Part shown: positions 23,292 through 32,585 of the stretch, one piece after another
Numbering within the stretch: position 1 is the stretch's first letter
Layout of the letters: the number at the start of each line of letters is the position of its first letter
Assembly: GCA_031551355.1 (NCBI GenBank)
Contig: JAVBNT010000020.1
Span: 62,001 to 126,000, forward strand
DNA length: 64,000 bases
Direction: 5' to 3'
Source: JAVBNT01 sp031551355
GTDB lineage: Bacteria > Vulcanimicrobiota > CADAWZ01
The notes under the pieces: model-generated
Database searches by the model: none
What the model was told of the DNA's origin: nothing
What the model saw: only the letters and a program-made list of their open reading frames with translations
Position numbers and translations under genes: made by a program

Positions 23292-25199
23292 TTACTCATT
23301 ACCCATTGATTTTATCTTGCGCATATATTTTGTTTTTAGCTCTTTGTAGACGGCTTCCGTAACTTCACCGTGAATGAAGCGCTCGTCAAGCATCTCAATC
23401 AATTTCATTATTTTTTGCTTTTCATTCTGCCGGCTCTCAACTTTGGCGATGTTACGGTTTAACACATCCTGCAGGGGATCTTCTTCCGGAGATGCAAATG
23501 AAGACGTTTTTTTCAGCAGAGGGTCATCATCCAACGACGCAAATGAAGGCTGTTTTTTTGCTTTTCCGCCGCTCCTGGAGGTGGAATCCAGTTCAAGGCT
23601 TTTTACTTTGGCAATTATTGGCTTTACGGTATGCTCCTGTAATTCTTCGGCCGTTTTATCTTTTGCGTTATAGAGATCGAGCATATCAAGCGTTTTTACC
23701 GGTATACTGAGTTCTTCATTGTAAAAAAGCTGTTCCGCTATTTCCTTGGAAATATATCCGTCCGGTTTAGGCTTTTCAGGCTCTGTATCCTGAGTATCCG
23801 CTTTTATTACCGCCGGTTTTATTAGCGGCTGAGGATCTATTGCCGTTTCCGCCGATGATAATGACTGTATAGCGGCAAATTTCTCCTTGTCGGCCGGCTG
23901 GGGATCTATTGCCGTTTCCGCTGATGGTAATGACGGCATAGCTGCCGGTTGAGGATCTATTGCCGTTTCCGCCGATGATAATGACGGAATTACGGCAGGT
24001 TCGCTAATAACAGGTCTTTCCGGGTTGATTACCGTTTTGACAAGCCGTGGCTCTTCCGGACCGGTCTCTGTATTTTCCAATGGTTTCTGGTTTATTGTTG
24101 CCGCCAGTTCAGCTTTCTTTCGCTGATACAGCATTTCTCTTGCCGACTGCTCGGTCTGCTGCTGCTGTTGCTGCTGTTTTTGCTCGCTCATACTGCGCTG
24201 GATAAAACTCCATCTTTTGGAATCGGTATTTATTAAATCCACGCTTGTACGGACAATCTTTAATTCATCATTCATGGCTTCAATGATATTTATGTTGTTT
24301 TTTTCCATGAAATGAACAAAATATGGAACTCCCATTTCTTCGAGTGGGGTGAATGATGCATCGCAAAGGAGTTGATCTTCGAATGTTTTTGCAACAATAC
24401 GGTTATCGGCTGTTTTGAAGGCAATAAAATCGCGGCCCAGATATTTTATGACCCAACCGGAATCATACACCAACTGTCTGTTTACACCGTTCTGAAAGAA
24501 TACCTCTATTATGTTTATGTCTTTATAGATTGTGTCTGCAATTACGGCCCCTTCTTTGTTGGCCATTACCGACTTTACTATTGAACCCTGAATTTTGTGC
24601 TCGGCATAAGTTGTAAACTCCATTACATTTACAAGATTTATTTTTGTTGTAACTCCTGTGATTGTTTTCACCGGTTCGGCAAGAACTATCCAGGCAAAAT
24701 CTCTGGAAATGCTCCAGCAGAATTTATGCTGTGTACCGCCGTCAAAGTCTCCGGCAAAGTAATTTTTTCTCTTTTCTGCGATCAGGCTTATAAAATCAAT
24801 CGTGTGATGCTCTGTTTCTCCGTTTTCTCCACCCTGTATGGAGAAAAAGTTTTTAATTTTATTTTTTATTCCCGGCTTAAGATATCTTTTGCCGACACAC
24901 AATTGTGTGCCGATTTCATTTATATAAAGCGCAGTAATAATGGCTTTTTCTTCAAGAAGATCCTGTTTCCTAAGGCCCTCGATGATTTTGTGTTTGGCTT
25001 TTTTCTCAGGGATTATAAGCACAATTGAATCATCCGACAGTGTTATTATGTTGGCGTTGTTGCCGATACATAATAGCCTGTTGTCGGCATAAGGAAGTTC
25101 CTCTTTCCAAAAAAGGCTGCCTTCATAACAACAGGTCAGAAGATTGTTTTTGAGTGAAGCGTAATATCTGCCGTCAGGGCTTGATGCAAATTCGTACAT
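23292..25199 (-). CDS. Propeller-like protein with poly-Q, repeats and SHOCT-like tail
   Basis: A 635-residue cytoplasmic protein that I do not recognise as a whole. Residues 1-330 look like irregular beta-propeller blades (MYEFASSPDGRYYASL). A run of seven glutamines lies near 346. At about 400-460 three near-copies of SSAETAIDPQP form a Pro/Ala/Ser linker. Two short repeats with SFASxxDDPL or SFASPEEDPL follow near 570-590. The last 40 residues (KLIEMLDERFIHGEVTEAVYKELKTK) match the SHOCT pattern, a small C-terminal oligomerisation helix pair. It is divergent from the F420-ligase-like gene. A scaffold role is inference. Confidence 0.6.
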   Translation of the reverse strand: MYEFASSPDGRYYASLKNNLLTCCYEGSLFWKEELPYADNRLLCIGNNANIITLSDDSIVLIIPEKKAKHKIIEGLRKQDLLEEKAIITALYINEIGTQLCVGKRYLKPGIKNKIKNFFSIQGGENGETEHHTIDFISLIAEKRKNYFAGDFDGGTQHKFCWSISRDFAWIVLAEPVKTITGVTTKINLVNVMEFTTYAEHKIQGSIVKSVMANKEGAVIADTIYKDINIIEVFFQNGVNRQLVYDSGWVIKYLGRDFIAFKTADNRIVAKTFEDQLLCDASFTPLEEMGVPYFVHFMEKNNINIIEAMNDELKIVRTSVDLINTDSKRWSFIQRSMSEQKQQQQQQQTEQSAREMLYQRKKAELAATINQKPLENTETGPEEPRLVKTVINPERPVISEPAVIPSLSSAETAIDPQPAAMPSLPSAETAIDPQPADKEKFAAIQSLSSAETAIDPQPLIKPAVIKADTQDTEPEKPKPDGYISKEIAEQLFYNEELSIPVKTLDMLDLYNAKDKTAEELQEHTVKPIIAKVKSLELDSTSRSGGKAKKQPSFASLDDDPLLKKTSSFASPEEDPLQDVLNRNIAKVESRQNEKQKIMKLIEMLDERFIHGEVTEAVYKELKTKYMRKIKSMGNE

Positions 25200-25300
25200 A
25201 ATTACTGATTAAGTTTATTATAAACTTAATTTATCCTTCTAAAAAACAGGAAAAAAAACACTTTTCTGGAACATTTACTGGCCTCTTGATTTTTTTGAGA

Positions 25301-26530
25301 ATGGAGCCGATAACTAAAATTATGTATATTGTTATTATTGTTGCTGCAGTGATGATTGCCCTGATTGCCTTATTTTTGCTGGCGGAGAGATTGATCTCGT
25401 TTAAGCATGGAGATTGTGATATCAGTTTGGATAAAGCAAATATAAAAAACAGGCTGTATTTCGAAACTGTAAATAAATTATATTTTTCTTTTGATGTATC
25501 TTTTATAAATGAAGGACGCCAGCATGCATTAATAATGGACTGTAACTCAAGACTTCAGCCGCGCGGAGATATTTTCCGTTATTGTAAGGCCGAGAGCCGG
25601 ATCATAAATCTTGATAATATCCGCTTTGATGATTATTGGGAGGGTCTTGTTCTTAAACCTGGAAAACTCGGGAATTTGAGAGTTTTGCTGTCATTGGAGT
25701 CGGACGATGTTTCATGGCTTAAAGGAGAACTTAAAAAACTGGCAGTTGATGTTATGTTCAGGTTTTACGGCAGGGGACTTATGCGCTTTGAACGTACTGA
25801 GTTTAATTTCAGTTTTTCTGATTTTGAAAAAAGCTCCGATTCTCTTGAACTCACCGATATGTTTAAGAAGCCCGAACCCAAGTCCAAAGATGTGCCGGCG
25901 GTTGAAAATATTTCCGCAATACCGGTTAAGACGCATATATTGATGCCGGGGGAAGACATCGTTGATATTATAAAAAATTATGTAAAAGATGCAAATAAAG
26001 GGGATATTTTTACGATTGCCGAGAGTGCGCTGGCGATAATCCAGAGCAGGGTTTATTATGTTGATGATATAAAGCCTAGCGGATTGGCCGTGAAATTAAG
26101 CAACTTTTTTGAAATGGATTCCAGTTTGTCGTCTCCGTACAGTATGCAGAAGGCAATGGAGGAAGTCGGCAGCTGGAGAATCATTCTGGGGGTATTTGCC
26201 GGAATGCTCGGCAAGCTTGTGGGGCGTAAGGGCGATTTTTACAGAGTGGCCGGTAAAGCGGCGTCTGTTATTGATGACTGTACCGGTACGCTTCCTCCTT
26301 TTGACAGATATATCGTTATGGGGCCTGCCGATATGCCCGGCGAACTCGAGCGTATAAAAAGGGAAACGGGTCTTGAAGCGGCGGTCGTCGACGTAAATGA
26401 TTTGCGCCGTGTGGATATTCTGGCGTCAACATGTCCCGACAGAAAAGAACTTATTGAAAAGGCGCTGGAGTATAATCCGGCGGGGAATGCCAGCGAGCAG
26501 ACTCCGATTGTTATTATAAAAGCCAGTTGA
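25301..26530 (+). CDS. Membrane-tethered F420-0:gamma-glutamyl ligase family protein
   Basis: The C-terminal 210 residues match the CofE/FbiB-like fold: LMPGEDIVDIIKNY, GDIFTIAESALAI, PYSMQKAMEEVG, GRKGDFYRVAG, IDDCTGTLPP and VDVNDL, ending NASEQTPIVII. CofE adds glutamate to coenzyme F420-0. Here a membrane segment (about 7-28) and a 190-residue beta-rich domain precede it, so the enzyme is tethered. Bacterial paralogues without F420 exist, and no F420 gene is in the window, so another gamma-glutamyl acceptor is likely. I use the ATG at 25301; an in-frame TTG at 25286 is possible, and neither has a clear ribosome binding site. Confidence 0.75.
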   Translation: MEPITKIMYIVIIVAAVMIALIALFLLAERLISFKHGDCDISLDKANIKNRLYFETVNKLYFSFDVSFINEGRQHALIMDCNSRLQPRGDIFRYCKAESRIINLDNIRFDDYWEGLVLKPGKLGNLRVLLSLESDDVSWLKGELKKLAVDVMFRFYGRGLMRFERTEFNFSFSDFEKSSDSLELTDMFKKPEPKSKDVPAVENISAIPVKTHILMPGEDIVDIIKNYVKDANKGDIFTIAESALAIIQSRVYYVDDIKPSGLAVKLSNFFEMDSSLSSPYSMQKAMEEVGSWRIILGVFAGMLGKLVGRKGDFYRVAGKAASVIDDCTGTLPPFDRYIVMGPADMPGELERIKRETGLEAAVVDVNDLRRVDILASTCPDRKELIEKALEYNPAGNASEQTPIVIIKAS

Positions 26531-26577
26531 AGGCTAACAGCAATTTCGAATCATTAGGATTTTGTATTTGCTGAAAT

Positions 26578-27741
26578 TTACTCTGAATAGTGGCCGGCAA
26601 CGATATTTTCGTCCTTATTACCGGTTGCGGATGTTTCTTCGTTTGTTTGCTCCTCATCGGCTTTTTCCGTGATTTCTTCGCCATATTGTTCTTTTATTTC
26701 TTCAAGTTGTGACAATGTGGCTCTCAGACTCCTGTTGTCATGGGCAATGCTGTCGTAAACATCGACTGTTTTGATTGCGGAAAAGTATTCCGCAAGCTTT
26801 AAGTATGACGGATTTTTGCTGTAGAGTTTATATATGATCATTTTCGTTTCTTCGAGATTGTTTTCTGCGAGCTGCTGTTTCAGGCTCTGAAAATTTTTAA
26901 TATTTGTTATTTTAATTTTGTTTATATGATATTTTTTGCAGCAGTATACATTAAATTCTTTATTGTTAAGTATGTTGTCCGCAATTAAAAGTGATGATAC
27001 AAGCACTATGTTCAGGCTTTCCGCAGGTATTTCAGCCTGCAGGGTGATGATTTTTTTTACTTCCTCTCTTATTCTTTTGTTGTATTTAGGACTTGGAGCC
27101 TTTTTAATCAGTCTGTCCAGGGTGTTTTTGAAATCGTAGAAAGACTGGTTGTAGACATAAACTTCCCAGGCCGTTTTAGTATTGTTTTTGATACTGTCGT
27201 TCAGTGATGATTTTTGCATGAAGATCGTCCAGTCAATCATGTCCTCATATGACTGATCATATATTCCGTCGTCTATCTGCCGCGAAATTCTGTCTTTATA
27301 GTAAGCATTGACGGTTTCTCTGATCTTAAAATCGTTTATTCCGGGCGGTGGGATCTGGGTGTTTCTTGCTGTCCGGGTTGGCGCCGCACAGAACTTAAGT
27401 CTTTCCAGGCCGTCGCCGAGATAATGGTTTTCCCTGGAGTTGCCTTCTTTTATAAGCCGGGTTATTCTTTCGTCGTCAGGAGATGAATCATTGTTTGCTG
27501 CCGCATCGGCTGCCTGCTGGTAATAGAAAAAAGCGTTGTCTTCGTTTTGAGGGCTTTTTTTGTTCGTGAGAAAGCCTTCCAGTGTTATCGGCTGGTCTTT
27601 CAGCTCCATCATCATCAATGACAGCTCTTTTTCTGTTTTTGCATTCTGATAAAAATCATATAGACCCGATGCGGCGACATAAATTATTATTAAAAAGGAA
27701 GCCGACATGATATAAGGGTGTTTCTTTAAAAATACCGTCAT
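26578..27741 (-). CDS. Membrane-anchored partner protein of ABC module 4
   Basis: A 387-residue protein, last gene of the ABC operon. A short cytoplasmic MTVFLKKHPYI is followed by one membrane segment (about 12-30) and an outer helical domain. Marks shared with its three paralogues are KHPYI, EKELSLMM with LK-QP-TLE, DNAFFYYQQA, a GNS motif and YEDMIDWTIFMQKS (about 163-178), then YHINKIKI. No catalytic pattern is visible. The C terminus adds an acidic, Glu/Thr-rich tail. The permease gene 27783-28595 lies directly upstream. I infer that each such protein works with its neighbouring permease. Confidence 0.72.
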   Translation of the reverse strand: MTVFLKKHPYIMSASFLIIIYVAASGLYDFYQNAKTEKELSLMMMELKDQPITLEGFLTNKKSPQNEDNAFFYYQQAADAAANNDSSPDDERITRLIKEGNSRENHYLGDGLERLKFCAAPTRTARNTQIPPPGINDFKIRETVNAYYKDRISRQIDDGIYDQSYEDMIDWTIFMQKSSLNDSIKNNTKTAWEVYVYNQSFYDFKNTLDRLIKKAPSPKYNKRIREEVKKIITLQAEIPAESLNIVLVSSLLIADNILNNKEFNVYCCKKYHINKIKITNIKNFQSLKQQLAENNLEETKMIIYKLYSKNPSYLKLAEYFSAIKTVDVYDSIAHDNRSLRATLSQLEEIKEQYGEEITEKADEEQTNEETSATGNKDENIVAGHYSE

Positions 27742-27782
27742 TTTTTATTCCTTTCCTCCTGTAAATCATCAATGCCCTTGTT

Positions 27783-28595
27783 TTAGGCGGTAACTGATGT
27801 GTGATTCTCCTGCATATATATATTTACGAGATAGCTTGTAAAAGAAAAAAGAAGAAATATGAGTATGAAAGTTATATTGCAGGTCTTTGAAATGTTATAA
27901 CCGTTAAGAATTCCCAGTGAGTAGTCCAGCGGGATTGTGATGTTGACGATCTTTGAGATCATATAGGCGATGATTATTTGGACATGAACAAAGATGATGA
28001 CTGATATTAATGCCGCGTATTTATCTATCTTAATGTTGTCGAGTGATATATTGCATATTGTATAGGCCAGAAACAGTGATTGCAGTATACAAAAATAGGC
28101 CATGTTAAATATTGCGAAAATTGCGCCAAAATCCGTCAGCGTTTTTATCAAAAGCGGCAGTGCTCTGACATGCATATAATGCAGGGGCTCAAACAATCCC
28201 TCTATCAGCCAGAATATGGCGCCAAAGCTTAATCCGTCTCCCTCACTGAAGATACTGTTTGCGCTAAGGACTGCAAGCAGTAATACGTTTTGCCAGAACA
28301 TTCCCGCCATTGTTTTTGATATGAGCAGTTCTGTTTTACTTGCGGGAATGGCGTTCGTAACATAGGCGGTTTTTCCGAAAAGACTGTCTACGTAGTCAAG
28401 TAATATGATTATATAGCCGTAAATAACTGACAGAAGGATTAAAATGGCCAGTGACAGTCTGACGGTTGTAAGATCAAGACCGAGGATTTGCACAGACAAA
28501 GAGCCGATGAAGGCACCTGTAATTATCAATATGAATATTAAAGAAAATTTTTTATAGGTAACCTGAATGTTGTGCCTGAACAGTTTTAATAACAT
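27783..28595 (-). CDS. ABC-2-type permease of module 4
   Basis: A 270-residue membrane protein with about six hydrophobic segments. I start it at MLLKLFRHN (ATG at 28593-28595), aligned with its paralogues; an upstream in-frame ATG adds nine residues. It is the most divergent of the four: N-terminal VTYKKFSLIF, then AYVTNAIPASKTELLISKT, the counterpart of GYLTNTLPASK. It has no ATPase of its own, so it must use the ATPase at 34456-35157 if active. Confidence 0.75.
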   Translation of the reverse strand: MLLKLFRHNIQVTYKKFSLIFILIITGAFIGSLSVQILGLDLTTVRLSLAILILLSVIYGYIIILLDYVDSLFGKTAYVTNAIPASKTELLISKTMAGMFWQNVLLLAVLSANSIFSEGDGLSFGAIFWLIEGLFEPLHYMHVRALPLLIKTLTDFGAIFAIFNMAYFCILQSLFLAYTICNISLDNIKIDKYAALISVIIFVHVQIIIAYMISKIVNITIPLDYSLGILNGYNISKTCNITFILIFLLFSFTSYLVNIYMQENHTSVTA

Positions 28596-28667
28596 ATTTC
28601 CCCTCCTTGCAAAAAAATCCATTGAAATATAAAATTTATGCGGTTTTTATTGATTTTATCTACGACG

Positions 28668-29837
28668 TCATTCCGTTGACGGGTGGGAATACCCGCTTTC
28701 TGTTCCGTTCCTATCTGTGTCGTCCGCATTTGCTTCCGCTGAGTCCGGTGTTTCCGTGCCGCCCGGTCCGTATTCTTGACTTATTTCTTTAAGCTGCGAC
28801 TTTATGGTGTTCCAGGACTCTGCTGATTTTAAAGTTTTTTCCCAAACTCTGCTGGTAATATCAGTGTCGAGATATCCGTAATTTTTCCGTATAGGTTCAA
28901 TGAATTCATTGTAATCAGTCATGAAACGTTCCAGTTCTTGCGGGTTTTGTGCCGTCAGCAGTTTTTTTACCTGAAGGAAAGTTTTGATCTCGGCAATTTT
29001 TCTTTTGTTTAGATGGTATTTTTGGATTCCGTATTTTTTCATTATGTCTCTTTTATTCACGGAATCTGCTAAACTAAGACCGTATACCAGTTCAAGGTTG
29101 AGATTTTCCTTGGCGGCAGCAGTCTGCATTTGTATGATCCTGCCGATCTCGTCGATTAGTCTTTGACTGTATTTGCCGTTGGGTGAGGCTTTTATCAGTT
29201 TATTCATTGACTCCCCTGCCAGATCAAGTTCCTTCAGAAACAGACCGATTTCAAAAGCTTTTTGGACGTTATTGCGCAGACTGTCGTTTTTAAAAGATTT
29301 TTGCAGAAATATCAGCCAGTCAAGCATATCTTCATATGCCGCGTTATATTTTCCGCTGTTTATTTCGTTTTGTATCCTGGCGGAATATTTTCGGCCTATT
29401 TCTGTTCTTAAATTGTGGCAGTAGTTAATTCTCTGTATTTCTTTTTTGGGCGTATCTTCCGTCAGTCTTGGCATGTAATAGCGGAGAATTTCCAGACCGT
29501 CGCCGGGGTAACATTTTTTTTTGCTGTTTCCCTGTTTTATCAGCTGTGTTGCGGCCGGAGTTTCTTCATAATCTCCCCATCGGAGATCCCCCCAGCTTGC
29601 ATTGGCGGCTTGCCGGTAATAAAACAGGGCATTGTCTTCATCCCGGGGGTTGGTCATTCTGACGGCAAACTCTTCCAATGTAGCCGGCTGATTTTTTAAC
29701 CCGGCCATCAGCAGCTGCAGTTCTTTTTCTGTCGTTGCGTTTATGTATGCATTATATGACGGTATCCAGATAAGTATAAGCAGTATGATGACGGAGAATA
29801 TGTAGATATACGGGTGTTTTTTGAAGTTTGCCGGCAT
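28668..29837 (-). CDS. Membrane-anchored partner protein of ABC module 3
   Basis: A 389-residue paralogue. I start it at MPANFKKHPYIYIF (ATG at 29835-29837), preceded by GGAAGGAAAA; the frame extends upstream but that part overlaps the neighbouring permease. One membrane segment (about 13-33) is followed by EKELQLLMAGLKNQPATLEEF, split here as EKELQLLM and NQPATLEEF, then DNALFYYRQA, GNS, YEDMLDWLIFLQKSF and YHLNKRKI. The C terminus is Asp/Ser/Thr-rich. It is closest to the module 4 partner by the motifs I can read. The function is unknown. Confidence 0.72.
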   Translation of the reverse strand: MPANFKKHPYIYIFSVIILLILIWIPSYNAYINATTEKELQLLMAGLKNQPATLEEFAVRMTNPRDEDNALFYYRQAANASWGDLRWGDYEETPAATQLIKQGNSKKKCYPGDGLEILRYYMPRLTEDTPKKEIQRINYCHNLRTEIGRKYSARIQNEINSGKYNAAYEDMLDWLIFLQKSFKNDSLRNNVQKAFEIGLFLKELDLAGESMNKLIKASPNGKYSQRLIDEIGRIIQMQTAAAKENLNLELVYGLSLADSVNKRDIMKKYGIQKYHLNKRKIAEIKTFLQVKKLLTAQNPQELERFMTDYNEFIEPIRKNYGYLDTDITSRVWEKTLKSAESWNTIKSQLKEISQEYGPGGTETPDSAEANADDTDRNGTESGYSHPSTE

Positions 29838-29883
29838 TTTTTTTCCTTCCCTGATTTTGTTTGCGCCCAAAATGCGTGAACAA

Positions 29884-30642
29884 TCATATTGAGGCATATT
29901 TTTCCTGAAGGTATATATTAAAAATATAACTCGCAAAAGCAAAGGGCAGCAAAACAAGTATCATTGTGATGTTGAGTGTGGTGAGGCTGCTGACGGTTGT
30001 TTCCGGCAGCGTAACAATGGCTTCCAATAATACCCAGCGCTCCATATGGATTCTCAGCCATATGGGGCCGGATATCAGGTAGGCAATTATAAGTTCCATA
30101 TGGATTATTATTACCGTTGTCACTATTGCGATCGCACTGTTCATTTTTCGGCCTGCAAAAGAGGTGTTGCCAATGGTAATTGCCAGGAAAAATGTCTGGA
30201 AACCATAGAAATGGCAGGCATTGAATACAAATACGAAACTCAATATCCCCAGCCATAGTTGCTCGGTTTCTTTTATCGGCTCGACCGGCGTTGCATTGTC
30301 GGGGCTGCAGAAAAGAATTGCGGCAATGCTCACGAGCGCTAAAACATTTTGCCAGAATATTGAGATTGTTGTTTTGGATATCAGCAACTCTGTTTTTGTT
30401 GCTGTAAGCGTGTTTGTAAGATAACCTGTCTTTGCAAACATGCCGTTATTGTAATAGATAAGCGTCAGTAAATATGCGGCGCCGGTTATTATGCAGAGTA
30501 AAAACCAGAAAATATCGCTTGCTAAAATACTGAAATCCGTTGCTATTTTACACACAAAGGATAAAACCACAATAACAGCCGCTATAATAGAGGCTGTTTT
30601 GTAAGTCTGCAGAAAATCATTTTTAAGTAATTTCAGAATCAT
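29884..30642 (-). CDS. ABC-2-type permease of module 3
   Basis: A 252-residue protein with six hydrophobic segments. It begins MILKLLKNDFLQTYKT, like its paralogues, and has GYLTNTLTATKTELLISKT (about 85-105), with the conserved Gly-Tyr-Leu-Asn-Thr and Lys positions. No ATPase domain is present. It sits 15 bp after the module 2 partner gene. Confidence 0.8.
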   Translation of the reverse strand: MILKLLKNDFLQTYKTASIIAAVIVVLSFVCKIATDFSILASDIFWFLLCIITGAAYLLTLIYYNNGMFAKTGYLTNTLTATKTELLISKTTISIFWQNVLALVSIAAILFCSPDNATPVEPIKETEQLWLGILSFVFVFNACHFYGFQTFFLAITIGNTSFAGRKMNSAIAIVTTVIIIHMELIIAYLISGPIWLRIHMERWVLLEAIVTLPETTVSSLTTLNITMILVLLPFAFASYIFNIYLQEKYASI

Positions 30643-30656
30643 AGAATGCCGCCTTT

Positions 30657-31739
30657 TTATTGATTTAAAGACAATATCTTTGTTGCCGTTTCTTCTTGTC
30701 TCTTCATTCTTTCCTGAAACTCAAGCCTCTCCTGCCAGGCTTTGTTATAGCGTTCTATTCCGTCAATCATATAAACATGACTGTAAGTTAATCTTGTTAT
30801 GACCTTTCCCTGTGAATTCAAATAATTTATGATTTCATTTTCTGCTTCTTTTGAGCGGGTCTCCAGGTATTTCTTTTCCAACAGATATTTGTTTATTTCG
30901 ACAATTTTCAGCCTGTTTATCTGGTATTTTTTTAATCTGTACCTGTGCATTACTCTCGGATCTGACAGAAACGTATCAATGTCATATAAACGGTAGGCAA
31001 ACAAGGCTTTCAAGTAGTTTTCGGTCAGATTTTTACGTGAATCAATAATTTTTTTGATTTCACCGGCAGTTTTTTCGTCATATCTCGGTGACTTTTCATT
31101 TAATATTTTTAAAATCCCGTAAACATCTACAAGCATGCGCAGATAAAACCTTGCTGTAAATTGCATTTCCAGATTATTCGATTCCAGGTTTTTGGCAAAT
31201 GCTTTTTGGATGAAAACCATCCAGTCGGCAATATCGGCATATGACTGATCATATTTTTGATTTCTGATTTCATCATTTATTGTTTTTTTATAATAGCCGT
31301 TTATTTCAAACAAGACTGAACGGACCTCGCGTGCCTCGGATGGTTCCTCTAATTTTTTTATGCCAAAAATATTGAACTCATATAACAATTCGGAACTTGA
31401 CTCTATATAATTAATGTTAAATTCAGCTTTGCTGCTGCCTTGTTTTATCAACTGTTTAATTTTTGTGTGGTCTGTTACTTTTGGTGACTTTATAATTTCT
31501 TTATATGCTTTTTCATAGTAAAAAAAGGCGTCTTTTTCTGTGATAACATTTTTTTTAGCGTCAACATTTTCTAATTTTGGCATCTCTACTTTTCGATAAA
31601 GATCCGTAAGTTCTTTGTTCAGCAATTTTTCCTGAAACTGTTCCTGACTTACTTGCAATATGAACGCGTAGGCCAGCACTCCGATTAATATCAGGCAGAA
31701 AGAGCTCATATAGGGATGTTTTTTGAGAAAATAAAGCAT
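30657..31739 (-). CDS. Membrane-anchored partner protein of ABC module 2
   Basis: A 360-residue paralogue: MLYFLKKHPYM, membrane segment (about 12-29), KDAFFYYEKA, GSS in place of GNS, YADIADWMVFIQKAF (about 179-193) and YQINRLKI. It ends in a Glu/Arg-rich helix and lacks the acidic tail of modules 3 and 4. AGGAGG precedes the ATG. It is 15 bp from both neighbours, so the operon is tight here. Confidence 0.72.
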   Translation of the reverse strand: MLYFLKKHPYMSSFCLILIGVLAYAFILQVSQEQFQEKLLNKELTDLYRKVEMPKLENVDAKKNVITEKDAFFYYEKAYKEIIKSPKVTDHTKIKQLIKQGSSKAEFNINYIESSSELLYEFNIFGIKKLEEPSEAREVRSVLFEINGYYKKTINDEIRNQKYDQSYADIADWMVFIQKAFAKNLESNNLEMQFTARFYLRMLVDVYGILKILNEKSPRYDEKTAGEIKKIIDSRKNLTENYLKALFAYRLYDIDTFLSDPRVMHRYRLKKYQINRLKIVEINKYLLEKKYLETRSKEAENEIINYLNSQGKVITRLTYSHVYMIDGIERYNKAWQERLEFQERMKRQEETATKILSLNQ

Positions 31740-31754
31740 AACCTCCTCCTTTTG

Positions 31755-32546
31755 TTAGATGTTTACTTTTTTATCAGTGAGAAATACGGCGGTGAAGTAG
31801 TATATTGAGGCAAATATAAGTGAAACTACAGCGGCAGTCATATTAAAAGTTTGGGGAGTGAAGGAGCTCCAGGTTTGTATCGTTGCCAGAGTATTAAAAG
31901 ATACAACGTCATAGTTTACGGTCAGAATTATCGGTACTATGTCCGATGCCGCAATAGCGGCAAATATTTGTATCAAAACTGCGGCCGCAGTGATTAAAAC
32001 GGCTGCAGCAGCACTGTTTATCCGCGCTTTGAGTTGTGTCTGGGATATGGAAACAGCCATAATGAAGGTTGTCAGCAGGCAGAATGTGTATACGTTTATC
32101 AAGACCCATATCGCAATGAAATATGCTTGCGGAATGTCTGTTTTACCCATTGTGTTTTTATAGGATTTGGTAAAGTAAATGAAAATCTCCGTGAAGATAT
32201 CAAGCTTATGGCAGATCTGGAAAGCTGCGGCGATTGTCAGCAGAAGTATATTGATCCAGAACATGGAGATTATCAGTTTAGAGCTGATGATTTCCGCCTT
32301 TGATGCCGGCAGAGTGTTTGTAAGATAACCCTCTTTTGAATAAATACTGTTTTTGCAGTATTGGACTATATACAGGTAAGCGAGGACAATGCCTACGCCG
32401 ATTGAAATTGAAAAAATTATGTTCATTGCTTCATATTTTTCGAAAGTTAAACTAGTTGTCAGCGCCGCTGCCAGTATTGCCGATAATATGATAAGGAATG
32501 TTTTATATGTCATCAGGAAGTCGTGTTTTAGTAATTTTCCCAGCAT
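31755..32546 (-). CDS. ABC-2-type permease of module 2
   Basis: A 263-residue protein with six hydrophobic segments. Marks are MLGKLLKHDFLMTYKT and GYLTNTLPASKAEIISSK (about 77-94), matching ABC-2 permeases of antibiotic-peptide exporters. It carries no ATPase domain. GAAAGGAG precedes the ATG. Confidence 0.82.
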   Translation of the reverse strand: MLGKLLKHDFLMTYKTFLIILSAILAAALTTSLTFEKYEAMNIIFSISIGVGIVLAYLYIVQYCKNSIYSKEGYLTNTLPASKAEIISSKLIISMFWINILLLTIAAAFQICHKLDIFTEIFIYFTKSYKNTMGKTDIPQAYFIAIWVLINVYTFCLLTTFIMAVSISQTQLKARINSAAAAVLITAAAVLIQIFAAIAASDIVPIILTVNYDVVSFNTLATIQTWSSFTPQTFNMTAAVVSLIFASIYYFTAVFLTDKKVNI

Positions 32547-32585
32547 ACTTTTCTCCTTTCCAGAGTCTTCGCGCCTTGAATTTCA

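Noticed and set aside
29884..29957. Longer start for the module 3 partner, overlapping the permease gene
   Set aside because: The added residues do not match the paralogues, which all begin at the (K)xPYI segment. The start at 29837 has a purine-rich site upstream.
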